Positions 59,394 through 64,000 of a stretch of 64,000 bases of DNA are shown piece by piece (position 1 is the first letter of the stretch; every line of letters starts with the position of its first letter). The position numbers and the translations under genes are program-made. Source of the stretch: MWBF01 sp040772005 (GTDB lineage: Bacteria > Chloroflexota > Anaerolineae > CG2-30-64-16); contig JAXGYZ010000004.1 in the NCBI GenBank assembly GCA_040772005.1, forward strand, positions 558,001-622,000, in the 5' to 3' direction. The notes beneath the pieces are model-generated. The model did no database searches and was not told where the DNA came from. It worked only from the letters and a program-made list of their open reading frames with translations.

Positions 59394-60658
59394 GCAACTC
59401 CGGCCTGCACATCGGCGTGGATGGCAACTGCTGGGCAAACCGCCGCGGCTACGGACGCTACACGCGCGAGCTGCTGACCACCTTGCTGGCGGTGGACGGG
59501 CGCAACCGGTATTCGTTCTTCCTGGACACCGCCACCGCCGCGCAGTGCGACGATCTGCCGGCCGCTGCACAACAAGTGGTCGCGGAGACACGCCAGTCCG
59601 CCGTCGAGGCGGCCTCTGCCACGGGCAGCCGCTCGCTGCGCGACCTGTGGGCCATGCGCCGGGCCGTGTCACAGCAGGCCGCGGGCCTGGACCTGTTCTA
59701 CTTTCCTTCGGTCTACACATACTTTCCGGTTCCGGCCCGCGTGCCGGTCCTGGTCACGATCCATGACACGATCCCGGAGCGCTTCCCGCAGCTGACGTTC
59801 GCATCCCCGCGCACGCGGCTGATGTGGACGTTGAAGACGCGCTACGCCGTGCGCCAGGCGACGGCTGCGGGCGGGCGGGGCGCGATCGCCACGGTCAGCG
59901 AGACCGCCAAGCGTGCGATCGTCTCGCATTTCGGAGTGCCTGCGGACCGGGTGGTCGTCATCCCGGATGCCGCGGGCCGCGAATTCAGGCCGCTACCCCA
60001 GGATGGCGCGTCGGCTGAAGTGTTACAGCGGTACGGCATCGCAGGAAATGGACGCTTCGTCCTGTACGTGGGCGGCTTGAGCCCACATAAGAACCTGCCC
60101 GCCCTGCTGGAGGCCTTTGCCACACTGATCGCGGACGGCGCCTGGCCGAACGTGCAACTCGTACTGGTCGGTGACTACACCGGAGATGCTTTCCTGTCAG
60201 GGTATGACGCGCTCCGCGGGGCTGCGGCCGCGCCCGCGCTGCAGGGCCGCGTGCGCTTCACCGGCTTCGTGCCGGATGAGGACCTGGTGCATATCTACAA
60301 TGCGGCCGCGGCGCTGGCGCTGCCATCCTTTGATGAAGGTTTCGGCCTGCCTGCCGTGGAGGCGATGGCCTGCGGGACGCCGGTGGTCGCCAGCCGTGCA
60401 GGTGCGCTGCCGGAGGTGGTGGGCGAGGCGGCGCTGTTGTTCGAACCGGCCTCGCCGCGTGAACTGCAAGCCTGTCTGGAGGAGGTGCTTGGGAACGATC
60501 GCGTGCGCGCGGCCCTGCGCGAGCGTGGGCTGCGACGTGCGAGTGAATTCTCCTGGGAAAAGTCTGCAACGATAGCCCTGAGTGTTTTTGATGCGTTGAA
60601 GAGGGAGGGCAAAGGTGATTTCGAGCGTAGAGACAATGGATTCCGGGCAGTCGTCTGA
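59390..60658 (+). CDS. Glycosyltransferase family 4
   Basis: A 422-residue GT-B enzyme. GVDGNCWANRRGYGRYTRELL at the N-terminus and TIHDTIPERFPQL are typical for mannosyl-transferring GT4 proteins; the donor domain has FVLYVGGLSPHKNLPALLEAF, LVLVGDYTGD, RVRFTGFVPDEDLVHIYNAA and the E-x7-E motif PSFDEGFGLPAVEAMACGTPVV. It is cytoplasmic. ATG 59390 overlaps the flippase stop by four bases. The frame stays open far upstream through the two preceding genes, but that part has no homology to GT4 and is not coding. Confidence 0.92.
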   Translation: MSNSGLHIGVDGNCWANRRGYGRYTRELLTTLLAVDGRNRYSFFLDTATAAQCDDLPAAAQQVVAETRQSAVEAASATGSRSLRDLWAMRRAVSQQAAGLDLFYFPSVYTYFPVPARVPVLVTIHDTIPERFPQLTFASPRTRLMWTLKTRYAVRQATAAGGRGAIATVSETAKRAIVSHFGVPADRVVVIPDAAGREFRPLPQDGASAEVLQRYGIAGNGRFVLYVGGLSPHKNLPALLEAFATLIADGAWPNVQLVLVGDYTGDAFLSGYDALRGAAAAPALQGRVRFTGFVPDEDLVHIYNAAAALALPSFDEGFGLPAVEAMACGTPVVASRAGALPEVVGEAALLFEPASPRELQACLEEVLGNDRVRAALRERGLRRASEFSWEKSATIALSVFDALKREGKGDFERRDNGFRAVV

Positions 60659-62411
60659 ACGGCAAGTGGTCATCATCGGGGGCGGACCCGCCGGCCTGAC
60701 GGCGGCCTATGAACTGACAAAGCTGAACATCCGCCCGATTGTCATCGAAAAGCGCGATCAGGTGGGCGGGATTGCCCGCACGGAAAACTACAAGGGTTAT
60801 TACTTCGACATGGGAGGTCACCGGTTCTTTACGAAGTCCCGCGAGGTGAATGAGATGTGGCGCGAGATCCTGGGCCCCGATTTCCTGCGCCGCCCGCGGC
60901 TCTCGCGCATCTTCTACCGGAAGCGATTCTTTTACTACCCGCTGCGGCCGCTCAATGCGCTGAAGGAGCTTGGCCTGGTCGATGGCTTCCTGAATTTCCT
61001 CAGCTATGTGCAGTGGCAGATCTGGCCGTCGCAGGAGGAACGCACCTTCGAGCAGTGGGTCACAAACCGCTTCGGCAGGCGGCTGTTCCTGACGTTCTTC
61101 AAAACCTACACGGAGAAGGTGTGGGGCATCCCGACCAACGAGTTGTCGGCAGAGTGGGCTCAGCAGCGCATCAAGAACCTGTCGTTGGGCAGCGCGATCG
61201 TGAGCATGTTCATCCGCCCGAAAGACAAGATTACGTCGCTGATCGAGGAGTTCGATTACCCGCGCCAGGGCCCCGGCATGATGTGGAAGGCCGTGCAGGC
61301 GGAAGTCGAGCGCAGAGGCGGGCAGGTGCTCCTGAACGCCGAGGTGGTGCGCATCTGCCGGAAGGGCAGCCGTGTGACCGGCGTGGTGATCCGGCGCAAC
61401 GGCGTCGAGGAACTCATCGAAGGCTCCGACTTCATCACCAGCATGTCCGTGCGCGAACTCGTCGAGCGGATGGAAGACGCACCGGCGCCCGTGGTCGATG
61501 CCGCTTCGTCACTCAAGTACCGCGACTTTCTCACCGTCTGTCTCATCATCGATCAGGCAGAGCTCTTCCCCGACAACTGGATTTACGTCCACGAGCCGGA
61601 TGTCAAAGTGGGCCGCATCCAGAACTTCAAGAACTGGAGCCCGGAGATGGTGCCCGACCAGAGCAAGACCAGCCTGGGCCTGGAGTACTTCTGCAACGAA
61701 GGCGACGAACTGTGGAACATGGCCGATGCGGATCTGGTCGAGCTCGGCACGCAAGAGGTGGCGAGGATGGGGCTGGCGCAGCGCGCGGACGTGATCGACG
61801 GGTGCGTGCACCGCGTCGAGAAGTCCTACCCGGTGTATGACAGCACCTACCGCGAGCACCTCAGCCATGTGCGCGGGTTCGTTGAGTCGCTCGACAACCT
61901 CGTCACCATCGGGCGCAACGGCCTGCACCGCTACAACAACCAGGATCATGCCATGATGACGGGCATGTTGGCCGTGCGCAATGTCGTGCTGGGCGAGCGC
62001 AACGACCTGTGGAGCGTCAACACCGACGGCGAGTACCACGAGGAAATCCGCGAAAAGGAGGTCAAGGAGATCGTGCGCAAGCAACTGGTGCAGGGCTTCC
62101 CGAAGCTCGACCCGGTGGCAATGGGTGTCGCGCTGGGACTGGCAGGTGGGCTGGGCCTGTTTGTGGCTACGCTGCTGACCATGTTGATGACAGTCGCTGG
62201 TGAGGAACCCGGGCTCTGGCTGCTGACCCAACTGTTCCCGTTCTACTCCGTGAGTGTGTCCGGTGCAGTCATCGGCTTTGCGTATGCGTTTGCAATCGGC
62301 TTCTTGCTCGGGTGGCTGGCGAGCAGTGTGCGCAATCTGAGCATCCTGGTATCCCTGGAGGCGATCGAGCGCGAGGCCAAGCTGCGGCTTTTCTGGAAAT
62401 CGCTGTATTAG
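60615..62411 (+). CDS. UDP-galactopyranose-mutase-like flavoprotein fused to a membrane domain
   Basis: A 598-residue protein in two parts. Residues about 15-490 form an FAD enzyme: VVIIGGGPAGLTAAYELTKL, VIEKRDQVGGIARTENYKGYYFDMGGHRFFTKS and GRNGLHRYNNQDHAMMTGM are motifs of the amine-oxidase/UGM-like proteins of polysaccharide clusters. Residues about 490-598 carry two hydrophobic helices joined by FPFYSVSVSGAVIGFAY and a basic end. The membrane part is similar to the whole of the next small protein. GTG 60615 has GGAGGG six bases upstream and overlaps the GT4 gene by 44 bases; ATG 60636 is an alternative. Confidence 0.85.
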   Translation: MISSVETMDSGQSSERQVVIIGGGPAGLTAAYELTKLNIRPIVIEKRDQVGGIARTENYKGYYFDMGGHRFFTKSREVNEMWREILGPDFLRRPRLSRIFYRKRFFYYPLRPLNALKELGLVDGFLNFLSYVQWQIWPSQEERTFEQWVTNRFGRRLFLTFFKTYTEKVWGIPTNELSAEWAQQRIKNLSLGSAIVSMFIRPKDKITSLIEEFDYPRQGPGMMWKAVQAEVERRGGQVLLNAEVVRICRKGSRVTGVVIRRNGVEELIEGSDFITSMSVRELVERMEDAPAPVVDAASSLKYRDFLTVCLIIDQAELFPDNWIYVHEPDVKVGRIQNFKNWSPEMVPDQSKTSLGLEYFCNEGDELWNMADADLVELGTQEVARMGLAQRADVIDGCVHRVEKSYPVYDSTYREHLSHVRGFVESLDNLVTIGRNGLHRYNNQDHAMMTGMLAVRNVVLGERNDLWSVNTDGEYHEEIREKEVKEIVRKQLVQGFPKLDPVAMGVALGLAGGLGLFVATLLTMLMTVAGEEPGLWLLTQLFPFYSVSVSGAVIGFAYAFAIGFLLGWLASSVRNLSILVSLEAIEREAKLRLFWKSLY

Positions 62412-62418
62412 AGGTATA

Positions 62419-62760
62419 ATGGTCAGCATTATGGCAAACAACAATGAAACTGGCCTTGAAGACATCGTGATGATCCGCGTGATGCGGCTGAATGCCGTCG
62501 TCAACGGCATCGCGTTCGGCCTGGTCGGCGGCATCGCGCTGTTCGTGCTGACCCTGTGGCTCGTCATCAAGGGAGGACCAGTTGTCGGCCCCCACCTGGG
62601 ATTGCTGGGGCAATACCTGCCCGGCTACAGCGTCACGGTGGGCGGCAGCTTCGTCGGCCTCGCCTATGGGCTGGTGATCGGCTTCCTGTTCGGGGCCTTC
62701 ATCGCGGTCGTGTACAACGGCATTGCCCATGCCCGCGACACGGCCCGCCGCAAGGGATGA
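62419..62760 (+). CDS. Small membrane protein, stand-alone paralogue of the flavoprotein membrane tail
   Basis: A 113-residue protein with two hydrophobic helices. GIAFGLVGGIALFVLTLWLV, then LPGYSVTVGGSFVGLAYGLVIGFLFG, aligns with GVALGLAGGLGLFVATLL and FPFYSVSVSGAVIGFAYAFAIGFLLG of the preceding flavoprotein tail. Both may form a common membrane platform, for example a hetero-oligomer (inference). The start could be ATG 62419 or 62431; a TATAAT at 62415-62420 overlaps the first. It ends in an ATGA overlap with the deacetylase gene. Confidence 0.75.
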   Translation: MVSIMANNNETGLEDIVMIRVMRLNAVVNGIAFGLVGGIALFVLTLWLVIKGGPVVGPHLGLLGQYLPGYSVTVGGSFVGLAYGLVIGFLFGAFIAVVYNGIAHARDTARRKG

Positions 62761-63521
62761 CCGGCGGGTTCCCCGTCCTGATGTACCACGGGGTGAGCGC
62801 AGCCGCGCTCACCTCCATCACGCCCGCCCTGTTCGAGTGGCAGATGTCGACGCTGCACAGGGCGGGCGTGCGCGTCCTGATCCTGGGAGAGGTCGTCGAC
62901 CGGCTGCACCGCGGCCTGCCCCTGCCGTCTCGCGCCCTCGCCATCACCTTCGATGATGGGCTGCGCAGCGTCTATGACGCGGCCTGGCCGGTGCTAAGAC
63001 GCTACGGCTTCCCCGCCACCGTCTTCCTGGTCGCCAACTACATCGACCGCGACAACGGCTGGCCCGGCCAGCCGCCGCAGGTCCGGCCCGAACCCATGCT
63101 CACGTGGCCCCAGGTGCGCGAGCTCCATCACGAGGGGCTGGAGATGGCCGCGCATACGCTCGACCACCCGCGGCTCGACCTGCTGACCGAGGACACGGTA
63201 CGCGCCCAGGTGGCGGGCAGCCGCACGGCCATCGAAGCGCAGGTGGGCCACGAGGTGACGCTCTTTGCCTATCCCTACGGCCGCCACACGCCGGCCGTCC
63301 GCGCCATCGCCGGCCAGAGCTTTGCAGGCGCGTGTACCGCGCGGCCCGGCCTCGTGGAGGCCGACAGCGACCCGCTCCGGCTGGACCGCATCGACGTGGC
63401 GTATCTCACCCATCCGTTCCTCTTCCGCGCCCTCTTCAACCCCGCCTTTCCGCTCTACATCGCCGTGCGCCGGCTGCTGCGCAGTGCAGCCAGCCGCCTG
63501 CTGGCGCGTCCCTGGTCCTGA
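62757..63521 (+). CDS. Polysaccharide deacetylase (CE4/NodB-like)
   Basis: A 254-residue NodB-homology protein. FPVLMYHGVS opens the domain, ALAITFDDGLRSVYDAAWPVL carries the catalytic/metal aspartates (TFDDG), MAAHTLDHPRLD the two metal-binding histidines (HxxxxH spacing slightly different from the usual HSxxH), and LFAYPYGRHT the third motif. It hydrolyses N- or O-acetyl groups from a polysaccharide. No clear signal peptide is present, so it may act in the cytoplasm or need another export route. Last gene of the polysaccharide cluster. Confidence 0.9.
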   Translation: MTGGFPVLMYHGVSAAALTSITPALFEWQMSTLHRAGVRVLILGEVVDRLHRGLPLPSRALAITFDDGLRSVYDAAWPVLRRYGFPATVFLVANYIDRDNGWPGQPPQVRPEPMLTWPQVRELHHEGLEMAAHTLDHPRLDLLTEDTVRAQVAGSRTAIEAQVGHEVTLFAYPYGRHTPAVRAIAGQSFAGACTARPGLVEADSDPLRLDRIDVAYLTHPFLFRALFNPAFPLYIAVRRLLRSAASRLLARPWS

Positions 63522-63550
63522 ATTCCCAACCCGCGTAGTCCAGGCCGTCC

Positions 63551-63703
63551 CGCCCGTAGGACGAGTTGGCAACCCGTCCCGCTTGTATGACGGGTGGGCA
63601 ACCCGTCCCGCTTGTAGGACGGGTGGGCAACCCGTCCCGCTTGTAGGACGGGTGGGCAACCCGTCCCGCTTGTAGGACGGGTTGGCAACCCGTCCTACGG
63701 GCG
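63551..63703. repeat. 29-bp tandem repeat array bounded by an inverted repeat
   Basis: Four units of 29 bp (63568, 63597, 63626, 63655) and a partial fifth are nearly identical, containing ACCCGTCCCGCTTGTAGGACGGGT. Each unit can fold as CCCGTCC/GGACGGG. The array is enclosed by CGCCCGTAGGACG (63551-63563) and CGTCCTACGGGCG (63691-63703). It follows the last polysaccharide gene and may terminate transcription or be a mobile repeat. There are no spacers, so it is not CRISPR. Confidence 0.92.
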
Positions 63704-63727
63704 CGTTTCCCATGTCTCTGCAACCTG

Positions 63728-63736
63728 TGTTACAAT
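63728..63736 (+). promoter_or_regulatory. Probable extended -10 promoter of the aldo/keto reductase
   Basis: TGT-TACAAT forms an extended -10 element (TGn preceding a five-of-six hexamer) 44 bases upstream of the ATG. No convincing -35 element is present. Confidence 0.45.
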
Positions 63737-63779
63737 TCACCGGTACGCTGATCGACCCACATTGAGGAGGATGTGAATC

Positions 63780-64000
63780 ATGCAGTATCGCAAATTCGGC
63801 AAGCTGGACTGGCGCGTCTCCGCGCTGGGGTTCGGTTGCATGCGGCTGCCCACCATGGAAGGGCAGCCAGACCAGATCGATGAGGCGGAGGCCACGCGCA
63901 TGGTGCGCCACGCGATTGACCACGGCGTCAACTACGTGGACACCGCTTACGGCTATCACCGCTCGCAGAGCGAGCCGTTTGTCGGTCGCGCACTCCAGGA
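63780..64000 (+). CDS. Aldo/keto reductase, 3'-truncated by window edge
   Basis: The first 73 codons of an NAD(P)H-dependent aldo/keto reductase. MQYRKFGKLDWRVSALGFGCMRLP is the usual opening, RMVRHAIDHGVNYVDTAYGYH contains the catalytic aspartate and tyrosine, and SEPFVGRAL follows. The group starting with FGCMRLP and a cysteine in the first turn often includes larger members with C-terminal Fe-S ferredoxin-like domains, which cannot be checked because the window ends. GAGGAGG lies about ten bases upstream of the ATG. Confidence 0.92.
   Translation, partial: MQYRKFGKLDWRVSALGFGCMRLPTMEGQPDQIDEAEATRMVRHAIDHGVNYVDTAYGYHRSQSEPFVGRALQ

Noticed and set aside
33866..63521. Exosortase/PEP-CTERM type cluster, suggested by AsnB next to polysaccharide genes
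   Set aside because: No exosortase, PEP-CTERM protein or related regulator is visible in the window.
63568..63683. Regular 29-bp repeats looking like a CRISPR array
   Set aside because: Units are directly adjacent without unique spacers and no cas gene is present.

Overview
The window is high-GC bacterial chromosome carrying a mixed housekeeping, accessory and envelope-polysaccharide gene set. It most resembles Chloroflexota (Anaerolineae-like): gatCAB implies indirect tRNA amidation, the UTP-glucose-1-phosphate uridylyltransferase is of the eukaryote-like type, class B radical SAM genes are clustered, and intergenic inverted repeats are abundant. This assignment is inference; no rRNA or marker gene in the window settles it.

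Layout. (1) 1-1235: the 3' part of rtcB. (2) 1383-10128: six radical SAM genes on the + strand, five with a cobalamin-binding N-terminus and one with a SPASM-like C-terminus; four of the six are preceded by an unrelated-looking inverted repeat. (3) 10149-10927: a long hairpin, a terminator and a HigBA-like toxin-antitoxin pair with its own promoter and operator. (4) 10929-19846: alpha/beta hydrolase, lipoprotein M1 peptidase, then gatC-gatA-ugp-aminotransferase-gatB-DUF1992. (5) 19953-21968: a lower-GC restriction-modification pair (PmeII/EcoO109I-like nuclease and beta-class methyltransferase) beside a broken 5' fragment of a second, type IIG-like restriction gene. (6) 22029-33370: HAD hydrolase, P-loop kinase, DUF554 membrane protein, 8-oxoguanine deaminase, HD protein, ABC-F ATPase, a Gly-rich protein, a CoA-type Nudix hydrolase, quinone oxidoreductase, DUF488 and a beta-propeller lactonase. 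(7) 33512-63521: a 30-kb polysaccharide cluster, all on the + strand, behind one strong promoter and a roughly 320-nt leader. (8) 63551-64000: a tandem repeat array and the start of an aldo/keto reductase.

The polysaccharide cluster holds glycosyltransferases of types GT2, GT4 and GT39-like, an AsnB amidotransferase, two UDP-galactopyranose-mutase-like flavoproteins, a CDP-glucose branch (cytidylyltransferase, 4,6-dehydratase, sugar C-methyltransferase), two radical SAM enzymes, a Wzx-like flippase, a secreted GH30-like hydrolase and a polysaccharide deacetylase. Most neighbours overlap by 4-17 nt, so the cluster probably acts as one or a few operons making and exporting a modified, possibly C-methyl-branched 6-deoxyhexose polymer. 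The Ugp at 15375 would supply UDP-glucose.

The most interesting signal is the 5' leader of the ABC-F gene (28404-28600, minus strand). It has a near-consensus promoter, a leaderless 23-codon leader ORF whose stop codon lies in a hairpin loop, and mutually exclusive antiterminator and terminator hairpins directly upstream of the gene. This is the architecture of ribosome-mediated attenuation. Also notable are a dozen intergenic inverted repeats, several built from 7-8 bp words, which are absent from inside the polysaccharide cluster.
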